This document shows positions 23,793 to 32,346 of a stretch of DNA of 43,797 nucleotides, one piece after another. The translations under genes were made by a program, and so were the position numbers. The notes beneath the pieces are model-generated. The model was given only the letters and a program-made list of their open reading frames with translations, was not told the DNA's origin and searched no databases. This stretch comes from Oscillospiraceae bacterium (GTDB lineage: Bacteria; Bacillota; Clostridia; Oscillospirales; Oscillospiraceae): NCBI GenBank assembly GCA_902785115.1, contig CACZXQ010000003.1, positions 1-43,797 on the forward strand. Reading direction: 5' to 3'. The number at the start of each line of letters is the position of its first letter. Within the stretch, counting starts at the first letter, position 1.

Positions 23793-24670
23793 GCAATGTT
23801 GAGTTGAACGGCTGGACAGGTTTTGACGAAAGAGCGATCCGAAATACCCGCAATAGCTTGAAGCAAAAGGGGTTACTGAGTTTCCAGAAAGGCGACGGCA
23901 AAAAGAGCGACCCCATGTATCGGATTTTTTATCTGAGAAAGATCGGGTACAAAATTGCACCCGATGTTCCTGCTGATGAAGAGATCGACGGCGAAAATGC
24001 AGCCGAAAAGAAACCGACTGCGAAAACGCAGCCGGTAAAGAAAGAATCGGCAACAAAAACGCAGCCGATTGAAGAAGAGGCAGCATGTACCACATGCGAA
24101 TTTGTACCCGATACTGTACCCGATCCTGTAGGCGATCCTGTAGGTGATGCTGTCGCTATCGGCAACGAAAACGCAGCCGATCACTTTATTATAAATAAAC
24201 TAAACGTAAACGCAAAAGTAAACGCAAATTCACTACCTACCAATGGTGGAGAAGAATCGACGGAAGCACCCGCGCCAGTGGCGGCACAGGTAGGAGACCC
24301 GGAGCTTGGGAAAGTTCTGTCTTTCTACATGGATCATTTCGGCTTTGCATCGCCTATGGCTATCGCAGGGCTGAAAGACTTTACTGCGGCGCTGGGGGCC
24401 GACGTTGTCATTCACGCGATGGACATAACCGCCAGCGAAAAGAAATCAAGCTGGAGCTATATTCGCGGCATTCTCAACCGCTACCAGCGGGAGGGGCTGC
24501 GGACAATGGCAGACGTGCGGCTTTCAGAGCAGCGCTTCGAGGAAAGCAAAGCCAGAAAGGGCAACAAGAGGCAGGAGCCGGAAAAGCCGCAGGGCGGCGG
24601 CCTCGTTGACCTGAACGCCTCATACGGCGGCGCAAAAGGGCTTGTCAGCGGATTTGACGGGAGGTGGTAA
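23708..24670 (+). pseudogene. DnaD-domain replisome organiser, N terminus lost
   Basis: The open frame begins after a stop at 23705-23707 and reads LGLFHCANDLARQTENFEWP, then DDYFPVSNVELNGWTGFDER, the end of a winged-helix domain typical of phage replication initiators, then a linker with repeated KTQP and a C-terminal DnaD domain (VLSFYMDHFGFASPMAIAGL ... WSYIRGILNRYQREG). No ATG, GTG or TTG precedes 23789; the first start is a GTG at 23789 without ribosome site but overlapping the upstream stop, so a shortened protein of 293 residues could be made by coupling. The helical start of the initiator is missing. Confidence 0.7.
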
Positions 24671-24673
24671 ATC

Positions 24674-25186
24674 GTGACGATCAACGATGCAAACTATCTT
24701 CTTGGTATTGCAGAGGCGAATTTCAGCTATGCGTTCAAGAATATGGATCACGATCAGAAGGTAACGCTTGTAAAGACATGGGCTTTTGGGCTGCAAGATG
24801 TTCCAGCAGATATTGTCATGCTTGCATTTATGCAGCTCACGACGACGAGCAAGTGGCTTCCGACCGTTGCAGAGATTCGAGAACAAATTAGCGTCCTGCA
24901 CAGCCAAGCAAAAGAAAAGCTCGATTTAGACGAGAACATGCGCCAAATTTGTAAAGCACTCGGACGAACACCTGAAGAATCACGAGATCGACGCGGCGAT
25001 GCTCTGCGTCAGTATATCGTGGATAAAACGGAGCACCTTTCTGGGCGACAGGGTCCAGGTCTGAGGCTTGATACGATTTTGAGTTTGAGCGACGGATATA
25101 TGACAGCTATTGGAAGCGGACAAATGGGTTTTGCCGAATTGAGCGGAAAGAGTCGATATATCCCATTGGATGCAGCGAATATTTAA
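24674..25186 (+). CDS. Phage replicative-helicase loader/inhibitor-like protein
   Basis: The 170-residue protein starts with GTG behind GGGAGGTGG, 3 bp after the DnaD-like gene. The first 75 residues (VTLVKTWAFGLQDVPADIVM, then TTTSKWLPTVAEIREQI) resemble the G39P family from phage SPP1 that loads the replicative helicase together with an organiser protein. Its position next to the DnaD-like gene supports this. The rest is low in recognisable motifs. Confidence 0.65.
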   Translation: MTINDANYLLGIAEANFSYAFKNMDHDQKVTLVKTWAFGLQDVPADIVMLAFMQLTTTSKWLPTVAEIREQISVLHSQAKEKLDLDENMRQICKALGRTPEESRDRRGDALRQYIVDKTEHLSGRQGPGLRLDTILSLSDGYMTAIGSGQMGFAELSGKSRYIPLDAANI

Positions 25187-25203
25187 CACGAGGAGGAGCG
25201 ATT

Positions 25204-25992
25204 ATGACAGAACAGGAAACGAAAGACCGCCAGCGCCTGGCCTATGAGAACCGGGACAGCATTTTGCCGCGCGATGTGCTGTACATGACATGCAGCAATG
25301 CAAACACCCAATTTGCCATGTTTGAAATGCCGGGCGATACACTGACTATCAGACAGAGCGGAAAAGAGATCATCCGCAAGGGCGAGCGGGTGAAAATCAC
25401 TTGTACGAGCCAAATCATCAAGGCAAATGGGTACGGCCTTTTTGTCGATTATGAATTTACCGTGTATGAGACGGGCGGCACCGTTATCATCAACGGCCCG
25501 GATGCGCAGAGCCTTGTGCGCACGGTGAAGCCGGTAAAGATCGCAAACCGGGATATTCCCCTGCTGCGGGAAGTGCTCTCCGTTATGCAGAGCGTTTACC
25601 ACACGGAGCAGCTGCACAAGTGGCAGCGGGAGCGGATGGTTAAGATCACGGCCAGCCTTTCCGGGATGCCCGGTGGCGGCGGCAGGAAGGGGCTGGACGA
25701 CGCCGTTTCCGTCCTCGACGAGCTGAACCAGAACCAGATCCGCGAGTGCAAGGAGTACGCCCACGCGCTGCGCCGCGCCCAAAGAGTGCTGAACGGGATC
25801 GAGAGCCGGAACATGCGGGCCTTTGTGATGCTGAAATACGTCATGGGCGTTACCGACGCCGAGATCCGGCGAGAGCTCAACCTGACGCGCCGGGGATTTG
25901 AACGGGCCGTGCGGGCCATCCAGGACGCGCCGGACATGGCTTCGGTCAAATGGCAGGAGCGGTATATCCTGGAAGATCACACAAAGTATTGA
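25204..25992 (+). CDS. Phage transcription regulator-like protein with C-terminal HTH
   Basis: The 262-residue protein follows a GAGGAGGAGCG ribosome site. The N-terminal half is beta-rich and unassigned (ANTQFAMFEMPGDTLTIRQS); the C-terminal half is helical and ends in FVMLKYVMGVTDAEIRRELN-LTRRGFERAVRAI, a sigma-region-4-like helix-turn-helix seen in ArpU/RinA-type late regulators just before terminase genes. The position here, before the packaging genes, fits that role. Not a certain assignment. Confidence 0.6.
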   Translation: MTEQETKDRQRLAYENRDSILPRDVLYMTCSNANTQFAMFEMPGDTLTIRQSGKEIIRKGERVKITCTSQIIKANGYGLFVDYEFTVYETGGTVIINGPDAQSLVRTVKPVKIANRDIPLLREVLSVMQSVYHTEQLHKWQRERMVKITASLSGMPGGGGRKGLDDAVSVLDELNQNQIRECKEYAHALRRAQRVLNGIESRNMRAFVMLKYVMGVTDAEIRRELNLTRRGFERAVRAIQDAPDMASVKWQERYILEDHTKY

Positions 25993-26179
25993 TTCTTTTT
26001 TGCCCGGCTGTGTTGAAATGACAAGGCCGATGTGCTAAAGTGATACCATCGCCGGAGGTAGATAGAACGGCGATACGAAATACGAACCTGTTTTAAGGGG
26101 CCTCGGCCCCGCGCTGTGGACGGACAAGGAAACTTGGCCGTCCTTTCTTATTCTCTCCGCCGTGTTGCAGAGAGGAACC

Positions 26180-26210
26180 AAGGCCGCCGTACTGCGACGG
26201 CCTTTTTTTA
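26180..26210 (+). terminator. Terminator before the packaging genes
   Basis: AGGCCGCCGT-ACTG-CGACGGCCTTTTTTT. The 230-bp gap 25993-26225 also contains GACGGACAAGGAAACTTGGC-CGTCC hairpin sequence and no convincing gene; a late promoter may lie here. Confidence 0.7.
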
Positions 26211-26225
26211 TTGGGAGGTGAGAGC

Positions 26226-26834
26226 GTGAACGTCATTCTTGAAATCGACGCATCGGAACTGAGCGGACAGATCGACCGGCTGAAAAGCGCTCTGACCCCC
26301 GCCCGCGTCAACCAAGTCATGTACGGTATCTTCCAGAGGACGGGCGGCCATGTGCGGCGAATCCTTCAGGACGATTTGCCGAAGCAATATTATATTTCTC
26401 CCGGTGCCGTAGGCAAAGCTGTGGGACGCGCCATTATGACGGGCGGATCCGGCGGGACTGGGTGCATTATCCCAGTGACCGGCCCGAAGCTGAGTATCGG
26501 CGGCGGTTTCTCGGCCAGCGGCGGCGCGCACGGATGGGCCAGCCTGCACCGGAAATACCGCGTAAAGGCCCGCATCGTCAAGGCCGGGCAAAGCACCCTG
26601 CCGCAGAACATGAGCAGTTACGGCGGAATGCCGCCGTTCCGCAACCTGGGATCGAAGCTTGGCGGACTGACCTTCACGCGCGCCGGAAAAGGCCGGACGC
26701 CGATCATGAAGGTTTCCGGCATTGCAATCCCGCAGATGCCGATGAACCGAAGCGAAGCCGACGTGCAGAGCGATATTAAAGCCTACATGGAAAAGCGCAT
26801 GGCGCACGAGCTGCAAAGGCTGGTGGGCGGTTAA
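26226..26834 (+). CDS. Minor tail protein Z-like
   Basis: A 202-residue protein with GTG start behind GGGAGGTGAGAG. It begins with a helical segment (IDASELSGQIDRLKSALTPA) and continues with ISPGAVGKAVGRA and a Gly-rich middle, the pattern of lambda/P2 Z-type minor tail or head-tail connector proteins. In lambda the gene lies after the capsid genes; here it precedes the terminase. It is the only virion structural gene I see. Confidence 0.6.
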   Translation: MNVILEIDASELSGQIDRLKSALTPARVNQVMYGIFQRTGGHVRRILQDDLPKQYYISPGAVGKAVGRAIMTGGSGGTGCIIPVTGPKLSIGGGFSASGGAHGWASLHRKYRVKARIVKAGQSTLPQNMSSYGGMPPFRNLGSKLGGLTFTRAGKGRTPIMKVSGIAIPQMPMNRSEADVQSDIKAYMEKRMAHELQRLVGG

Positions 26835-26835
26835 G

Positions 26836-27351
26836 ATGCCGAGCATGACAAAAAAGGAGCTTGCCAATCTGGCAGGCTACACCTACCGGCGGCTCTACGA
26901 TATTGACAAGGGCTTGCCGGAGAACCGAAAGCTATTTGTTGAGGGCGAGGGCGGAAAATACGACCTCGCCACTTTTATTCAGCGGTGGGTGAAATACAAC
27001 GTCGAAAACGAGACGGGCGAGACGGACGATCTGGACGTTGTAAAGGCCCGCCACGAAGTCGTAAAGATGCAGAAAACCGAGCTGGAAGTAGACAAGATGC
27101 GCGGCCAGCTCGTGGACGTTCAGGACGTGCGGAAGCTGTGGGGCGACATAGCCAGCACGGTCAGCCAAAACCTGGTACATCTGCCGAGCACGCTTGCCCC
27201 GCAGCTGCGCATGATCGAAAGCCAGGAAGTGATTTCCGGGATCATCGACGAGGGAATCCGACGGGTCTTGAACGAGCTTGCCGACACGCCGCTGCCGGAT
27301 TATGCGGCAGATAAGAGCGAGGACGAAGAAAGCGAGGAGGACGACGAGTGA
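26836..27351 (+). CDS. Terminase small subunit, Nu1-like
   Basis: The 171-residue protein binds phage DNA for packaging. The N terminus is a winged-helix/MerR-like DNA-binding part (KKELANLAGYTYRRLYDIDK), the middle a helical KMQKTELEVDKMRGQLVDVQDV as in lambda Nu1, and the end an acidic tail DEESEEDDE that contacts the large subunit. It overlaps the large-subunit gene by 4 bp (GTGAGC start inside its TGA). Confidence 0.85.
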   Translation: MPSMTKKELANLAGYTYRRLYDIDKGLPENRKLFVEGEGGKYDLATFIQRWVKYNVENETGETDDLDVVKARHEVVKMQKTELEVDKMRGQLVDVQDVRKLWGDIASTVSQNLVHLPSTLAPQLRMIESQEVISGIIDEGIRRVLNELADTPLPDYAADKSEDEESEEDDE

Positions 27352-29492
27352 GCGCCTTATCGGAACTGGCGCGGTTCACGCTTGCCATGTTCCGGCCGCC
27401 CAAAAGCCAAACCGTTTCCGAGTGGGCCGATGAAAACCGGGTGCTGGTATCTGAGAGCAGCGCGGAGCCCGGCGCATGGCGCACGGATCGCGCGCCATAT
27501 CAACGCGAGATCATGGACGCCTTTACGCAGCCCGGCGTTTGGCAGATCGTCATTATGGCGAGCGCCCAGGTCGGCAAGAGCGAAATTGAGCTGAACATGA
27601 TGGGCTGTGCCATCGACAACGACCCCGGCCCGATCCTCTATGTGCAGCCGACAAAGGAAGTCGCGGAGGACTATTCCAAGCGGCGTGTAGCGCCGATGAT
27701 CGCCGCCTGCCCGACGCTGCGCGACAAAGTATATAAGGCCCGGGGCCGGGACGCGGCAAACACCATCACCATGAAAACCTTCCCCGGCGGCAGTCTTGCC
27801 ATTATCGGGGCAAACTCCCCGGCAGACCTTAGCTCCAAGCCCGTCCGCTACATCTTCATGGACGAGACAGACCGCTTCCCGGCCAGTGCAGGCACCGAGG
27901 GCGACCCGCAGGAATTGGCTGAACGCCGAACCGAGACTTTCCGCCACAACCGTAAGATCGTCAAAACAAGTACGCCGACAATAAAGGGGAAAAGCAAGAT
28001 TGAAACCGACTACATGAACGGGACACAAGAGGAGTGGCACACGGAATGCCCGCATTGCCACACCTACAGTTATATCCGCTTCCAGGATATTCACTTTGAA
28101 AAAGAGGATTTCACGAACAACCGGGGCGACGAGGATTATCATGTGAAGTCCGTTGCCTGGCGCTGTCCTACCTGTAAGCGGGATATTGGGGAATTTGAGG
28201 CCAAACGGCAGCCCGCCAAATGGGTATGCAATAACCCGAAAGCCCTTGACAACGGGATCCGCAGTTTCCGGCTCAATGCCTTTATGTCGCCATGGAGCGA
28301 TTGGAAAGATATTGTGTGGAAATTCCTGAAAGCACACAAGGACGCTGAAAAGCTAAAGACCTTTTACAACACCATTCTCGGCGAAACATGGGAAATCCGG
28401 GAAAGCAGCGGCCTCCCGGAAAAGCTGTATAACCGGCGCGAGCACTACGAAGCCGAGGTTCCGGCGGGCGTGCTGGTTCTCACCATGGGGATAGACACAC
28501 AGGACAACCGCCTGGAATATGAGGTAGTCGGCTGGGATCGGAATGAACAGAGCTGGGGCATCAGCCGAGGGATCATCCCAGGCCGCGCGGACGCGCCCGG
28601 CGTCTGGCAGGAAGTGGACGAGCTTTTAGACCGCGAGTGGCGGCTTGGAAACGGAATGAAAATGCGCATCCTCGCAACCTTCATAGATTCCGGCGGTCAC
28701 TTCACGCAGGATATATACAAGCAATGCGCACGGCGCGCGAGCCGCCGCATCTGGCCGATCAAGGGCGAGGGCGGAGAAGGTAAGCCCTATTGCCGCCCAA
28801 TGAAGCGCAGCGGCGGCAAGAACGAGGGAACAAAATTTGTCCTCGGTGTTGACGCCGGAAAAGAGGGCATTTTGTACTCCGCCGCCGCCACGGCTGAGAG
28901 CCGAGAATCCGGGCCCAACATCATGCACTTTCCCATTGATCCCCGCGCAGGGTACGACATGGAGTATTTTAAGGGTCTCATTTCCGAGCGCATGACGATT
29001 CACCGCCGCAGCGGTCAGAGTGTGATTGCGTGGGAAAAGATATACGAACGCAACGAACCGCTTGACTGTCGAAACTATGCCCGCGCCGCCTTTCGCTATT
29101 TCAACTGGAACTTTGAGAAGATCGAAAGAGCCCTGACCGGAACCGAGGAGCCTGAGATCATCACAAAGACTGAGGAAACGAAGCGAAAGCAGCGCCGCAT
29201 GGTATGGCGTAGCCTTGCGGATGGCGACGGTGTAGCCGACGCCGTAGTTTTCGTTCTCCGTGCAGCGGTCATACTCATACCGGGCGCGCTCCATCAGCTC
29301 TTGAACATACTTCGGGATAATCATGACTTCTCCTCCTTTCGCTCGTTTTCAACGCCGACAAGCGCAAGCAATTCGGGATCAAAAGGATCAGCGTCAAGCC
29401 GTTCCAAAAACTCAAATAATGACATTAAGAAAACCTCCTTGCCCGCGTATGAGGCCCACGGGCGGGCGCGTGGAATGATTTGGCGGCGTTAG
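27348..29492 (+). CDS. Terminase large subunit, GpA-like, with aberrant C terminus
   Basis: The motor and nuclease for DNA packaging. Walker A-like MASAQVGKSE (about 72), Walker B YIFMDETDRFP, a zinc-finger-like CPHCHTY...CPTCKRD and the GIDTQDNR nuclease region (about 380) mark it as phage lambda GpA family. After about residue 619 (RKQRRM) the reading frame leaves the family and runs antisense through two minus-strand genes, adding some 95 unrelated residues. A deletion junction lies near 29205. The core is intact; the end of the nuclease part may be shortened. GTG start, coupled to the small subunit. Confidence 0.88.
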   Translation: MSALSELARFTLAMFRPPKSQTVSEWADENRVLVSESSAEPGAWRTDRAPYQREIMDAFTQPGVWQIVIMASAQVGKSEIELNMMGCAIDNDPGPILYVQPTKEVAEDYSKRRVAPMIAACPTLRDKVYKARGRDAANTITMKTFPGGSLAIIGANSPADLSSKPVRYIFMDETDRFPASAGTEGDPQELAERRTETFRHNRKIVKTSTPTIKGKSKIETDYMNGTQEEWHTECPHCHTYSYIRFQDIHFEKEDFTNNRGDEDYHVKSVAWRCPTCKRDIGEFEAKRQPAKWVCNNPKALDNGIRSFRLNAFMSPWSDWKDIVWKFLKAHKDAEKLKTFYNTILGETWEIRESSGLPEKLYNRREHYEAEVPAGVLVLTMGIDTQDNRLEYEVVGWDRNEQSWGISRGIIPGRADAPGVWQEVDELLDREWRLGNGMKMRILATFIDSGGHFTQDIYKQCARRASRRIWPIKGEGGEGKPYCRPMKRSGGKNEGTKFVLGVDAGKEGILYSAAATAESRESGPNIMHFPIDPRAGYDMEYFKGLISERMTIHRRSGQSVIAWEKIYERNEPLDCRNYARAAFRYFNWNFEKIERALTGTEEPEIITKTEETKRKQRRMVWRSLADGDGVADAVVFVLRAAVILIPGALHQLLNILRDNHDFSSFRSFSTPTSASNSGSKGSASSRSKNSNNDIKKTSLPAYEAHGRARGMIWRR
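29200..29324 (-). pseudogene. 5' fragment of a phage/ICE small protein gene
   Basis: From ATG 29324 (behind AAAGGAGGAGAAGTC) the first about 42 residues, MIIPKYVQELMERARYEYDR then CTENENYGVGYTVAIRKATPYH, match a small conserved protein I recall from clostridial mobile elements. The frame then enters antisense terminase sequence. The 3' part of this gene was lost in the same deletion that cut the terminase. Confidence 0.65.
29321..29425 (-). CDS. Small hypothetical protein, 34 residues
   Basis: MSLFEFLERLDADPFDPELL begins this 34-residue acidic protein. It has a good AAGGAGG ribosome site 8 nt before ATG, and its TGA overlaps the ATG of the truncated gene that follows, so the two were translationally coupled. 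The DPFDPELLALVG phrase occurs in small phage proteins. No function known. Confidence 0.65.
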   Translation of the reverse strand: MSLFEFLERLDADPFDPELLALVGVENERKEEKS

Positions 29493-29668
29493 ATCACGCT
29501 GCCGTCTGCTGCAACGATGGTCAGGATCCCGCGCACAAGGTAGTATGTATTCTGCGCGGCGTCGGTGTAAATCTGCTCCCGCCGGTTGCGTTCTTCCTCC
29601 GGGCGGCGGGTCAGGTGGCCGACGATCTCAAATCCAAGATGGGCGGCCTGTTCTGCAATAGGGGGCAT
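29489..29668 (-). CDS. Small hypothetical protein, 59 residues
   Basis: MPPIAEQAAHLGFEIVGHLT begins a 59-residue soluble protein that ends ILTIVAADGSVI. The start has the shared leader GGAGCCAACACC-ATG used by at least five genes of this array. The stop codon TAA is part of the recurrent AACGCCGCC motif. No function known. Confidence 0.7.
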   Translation of the reverse strand: MPPIAEQAAHLGFEIVGHLTRRPEEERNRREQIYTDAAQNTYYLVRGILTIVAADGSVI

Positions 29669-29754
29669 GGTGTTGGCTCCTTTCGGAATGATTTGGCGGC
29701 GTTGCCGCTGGGCGGGTTACTTCTATCCCGGCACCCGTGGGCCGGGCTTCTGTA

Positions 29755-30120
29755 TTAGTTCCGTGAGAGGTAAAAGGATTTCAACTTTTCCAGAGCTTCC
29801 GGGATCCGGTATTTTGGCCCCGACAGGTAGGAAACAAGCTCCGCCGTTGTCATACGTTTAAGAACTCTTTCATAAAGGCGGCCAGGCTCTTGCTGCGCTT
29901 CCCGGTCATAATCAGCAGAGAAGTTCGCGCGCCGGGCGTCGGCGTCATGCTCAATGCGCAGGAGCGCGTCGCCGGGAATGGAGCTCGGTGCGACATACCA
30001 GGTGATATTTCCGGCGTCGCTGATATGTGCGATCTGCTTATAATCGCCGCGTTCCATAACGGCCGCGTTGCAGACAATGACGCCGTTTCCAAAACTGCCC
30101 ATGAACAATCTGAATGACAT
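29755..30120 (-). CDS. Conserved accessory protein, 121 residues
   Basis: Soluble protein starting MSFRLFMGSFGNGVIVCNAA, with GNITWYVAPSSIPGDALLRI and a C-terminal helix. I recall similar proteins in clostridial prophages and conjugative elements, always as hypothetical. The start has a CAGGAGG ribosome site. Confidence 0.75.
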   Translation of the reverse strand: MSFRLFMGSFGNGVIVCNAAVMERGDYKQIAHISDAGNITWYVAPSSIPGDALLRIEHDADARRANFSADYDREAQQEPGRLYERVLKRMTTAELVSYLSGPKYRIPEALEKLKSFYLSRN

Positions 30121-30134
30121 AAAAACCTCCTGTG

Positions 30135-30329
30135 TTACATCTCAAAGAGCGCCGAAGCTCCGATTTCTGCACACTTTTTGGTGATACTTTCCATCTCGGC
30201 CAGCATCACATCCAGTGACATGATGCACCCGCCGTCCGCGATCTCCTTAAACCTCCTGCGAATGTCGTTAGGTACAATCCTGCACATATTGGGCGATATG
30301 ACGTTGATAGCGAATTTTACAGTCTCCAT
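30135..30329 (-). CDS. Small hypothetical protein, 64 residues
   Basis: Starts METVKFAINVISPNMCRIVP with an AAAGG ribosome site, 14 bp before the next gene. Mostly helical in its second half. No known family. Confidence 0.65.
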   Translation of the reverse strand: METVKFAINVISPNMCRIVPNDIRRRFKEIADGGCIMSLDVMLAEMESITKKCAEIGASALFEM

Positions 30330-30391
30330 TTTTCAACCTTTCTGCCCTCGTTACCTCCGGGGCGGGCATGATTTGAAATAATCCGGCGGCG

Positions 30392-31432
30392 TTAGTCCGC
30401 CAGGCTCGCGGCGAACTCCTCCGGCGTGAGGGCCGTTTCCTCGTCTGCCCGGCGGACGATCTCGGCATAGGCCGCTTGGCCTCGCATGGGCGTACCGTCG
30501 GCAAGTCTCATGTGCGGCTGTGTAAACTCGTAGGTGAAGTTTTTCGGGCCGCCGCGCAGGAACCGAACCGGCTCTTGATACCGGGAGATTATCAGCATAT
30601 CGCCCGCGCTCAGCGTGTCCCGGCTGAACTCAACACCGCCCAGGGCGGCAAGTGCCTCCTGATAATAGCCCAGCTCGTCAAGCAGCGCTTCCAGCCGGTC
30701 AAGATCGGCGTCGATCTGTGCGCGGATCTGCTCCGGCGTGAGCTTCACTTCCCAGCCGTAACCGTCGCGGGGCGTCTCGCCCTTCTCGATGGCGGTCAAA
30801 TATCCCTCGTACTCCTTTTCCCGCTTGCCCAGCTTGCGGATGCTGCTCTCTCGCTCCTTGATACGGCGCTGGATAAAGCCCTTGTCCTGCAGCTCCTTCC
30901 CGGCCGCCGTCCGGCGGGCGATCTCGGCGCGCTCCTGCCAGTATTCCGACTTGCGGAACTCGTCAAAGCCTCTTTCCCAGGCCGCAAACATCTTTTCCCG
31001 GCGGCGTCCGAACGCGCGCCCGGCGCTGGTGTTTACGATGGGCTGCGTGAAAAATGCAATGTCGCCGTGCATCTTCTCGATGGGGGCTTGCAACTGCTCG
31101 CCGTGCTTCTCGGCGGCGTCAGCGCGGGCTTCGTAACGATCTGCGCGGCGCTCGGCGCGGGCCTGCTTGCGCTCCATCTGCTCGGCAAAGCTCAGGCGCT
31201 CGCCCGTTTGCCCGGCGTCCGCCAGGCCGATATGCTCCGCGCAGCGGCGCGCGGCGTACAGGTTCGGGACTTTCGCGCGGCTGATCCAGCAGCCGGATTT
31301 CCGGCCCCACAAGAAATTGCTCTTGATTTCGGCTTTCTGCTCGTCGGGCAGTTCGTCATAGGTGGATTTCTCAAAGTGCAGTTCCAGCTTGCCGGTCTCC
31401 CGGTTGACGATGAAATAATTGTTTTCGTCCAT
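30392..31432 (-). CDS. DUF3560-like accessory protein with TPEEFAASLAD tail
   Basis: The 346-residue protein begins MDENNYFIVNRETGKLELHF. The section QPIVNTSAGRAFGRRREKMF, then WERGFDEFRKSEYWQERAE, and the following helices correspond to DUF3560, a domain found in plasmid and ICE accessory proteins of unknown role. The middle is a long charged coiled coil. A C-terminal part with GGVEFSRDTLSAGDMLIISR follows, then a detached tail ALTPEEFAASLAD that two neighbours also have. Start uses the shared GGAGCCAACACC-ATG leader. Confidence 0.72.
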   Translation of the reverse strand: MDENNYFIVNRETGKLELHFEKSTYDELPDEQKAEIKSNFLWGRKSGCWISRAKVPNLYAARRCAEHIGLADAGQTGERLSFAEQMERKQARAERRADRYEARADAAEKHGEQLQAPIEKMHGDIAFFTQPIVNTSAGRAFGRRREKMFAAWERGFDEFRKSEYWQERAEIARRTAAGKELQDKGFIQRRIKERESSIRKLGKREKEYEGYLTAIEKGETPRDGYGWEVKLTPEQIRAQIDADLDRLEALLDELGYYQEALAALGGVEFSRDTLSAGDMLIISRYQEPVRFLRGGPKNFTYEFTQPHMRLADGTPMRGQAAYAEIVRRADEETALTPEEFAASLAD

Positions 31433-31442
31433 GGTGTTGGCT

Positions 31443-31549
31443 CCTCTCGGAATGATTTTGCGGCGTTGGTTTTCCGCGACGATCCCGGAGGGGATCGTTT
31501 CGGCCCGTGACCGGCGGGCCATCATCAGGCGGAATGATTTTGCGGCGTC
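31443..31549 (-). repeat. Spacer module C (chimera of A and B)
   Basis: On the minus strand it starts and ends with ACGCCGCAAAATCATTCCG (18-bp direct repeats at 31533 and 31451), with GATGATGGCCCGCCGGTCACGGGCC and GATCCCCTCCGGGATC hairpins between. It combines the left part of module B and the hairpin of module A. Confidence 0.75.
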
Positions 31550-31904
31550 AGAGCTCGCAGCGGTCGTGTATGTCCAGGGGATAATACACGCCGGAAAGCT
31601 CATGAAAGCGGCTGTCAGACGTGTTTCCGACGTTGCCGCCCTTCATCCACCAGCGCGGGCGGGGAACCACGTTCCCGTGCTCGTTCACCATGGCGGGGAC
31701 GATTCGCGCGTGCTCGGTGCCCAGCAAGTAACGCTTTTCGACCATGCAGAAATTCAGGGGCGTTTCCCGGTCGGCGTCAAAGGAGCCCGGCCCGTCGGGG
31801 CAGTACACCGCGAGCGAGCGCCAGCGGCTTGATACACCGCCGTTTGTGCAATCGCCCAGGGGGCTGCGCAGTACATCAACACTCAAAGTATGGATCTTGT
31901 TCAT
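31548..31904 (-). CDS. Hypothetical accessory protein, 118 residues
   Basis: Begins MNKIHTLSVDVLRSPLGDCT and ends SGVYYPLDIHDRCEL. Rich in aromatic and Arg residues; unknown family. Ribosome site GAGGAGG, 12 bp after the AT-hook gene. Its stop lies within one copy of the recurrent 17-bp motif. Confidence 0.72.
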   Translation of the reverse strand: MNKIHTLSVDVLRSPLGDCTNGGVSSRWRSLAVYCPDGPGSFDADRETPLNFCMVEKRYLLGTEHARIVPAMVNEHGNVVPRPRWWMKGGNVGNTSDSRFHELSGVYYPLDIHDRCEL

Positions 31905-31916
31905 GAAAAAACCTCC

Positions 31917-32330
31917 TCAACCTATGCGGTTTATAAACTCGTCCGGGCTGATCGGCGGCTCCAGGTCGCCGGGCGCGGGCGTCGTGTCTGAAATGATTTC
32001 GGGGCGTTGCTCCGTGGCCGCCTTGCGCGGGCGGCCCGGCTTGCGCTTCGGCGCGTTAGGATCCGGGGCTGGGTGCTTGCGGGGCCGTCCCGGGCCGCGC
32101 TTGGGGGCGTCGCCCTCGGCTGCTTTCTGCTCGGCCTTGCGCTGCTTTTCCTCGGCAGCAGCGCGCTTTTTCTCCTTGGCGGCTTTGCGGCGCGCTTCCC
32201 GTTCGCGCTCCTTGCGGGCCGCCTCGCGTTCCCGCGCTATGGCCGGGAACACGGGCAGCAGAAAGAAAATCAGCGCGGGCAGGAACAGCAGAAACGGGTG
32301 AGCGCAGGCAAATTCAAAAGCGTGTACCAT
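31917..32330 (-). CDS. Membrane-anchored protein with two AT-hooks
   Basis: The 137-residue protein has one hydrophobic span (about 12-32, FLLFLPALIFFLLPVFPAI), then a very basic/acidic helix rich in Ala, Lys, Arg and Glu (33-72), then two AT-hook motifs, KRGPGRPRKH (77-86) and KRKPGRPRKA (95-104). It ends with QRPEIIS, encoded by the recurrent DNA motif, and ISPDEFINRIG. AT-hooks bind the minor groove of AT tracts, so the protein may tether DNA to the membrane. Ribosome site GGAGGGATTGAC; ATG 32330 chosen for this and for the span. I know no named family with this order. Confidence 0.78.
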   Translation of the reverse strand: MVHAFEFACAHPFLLFLPALIFFLLPVFPAIAREREAARKEREREARRKAAKEKKRAAAEEKQRKAEQKAAEGDAPKRGPGRPRKHPAPDPNAPKRKPGRPRKAATEQRPEIISDTTPAPGDLEPPISPDEFINRIG

Positions 32331-32346
32331 GTCAATCCCTCCATAA

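Noticed and set aside
25993..26225. Possible small RNA in the gap before the Z-like gene
   Set aside because: Hairpins are present but I see no clear promoter, so only the terminator is listed.
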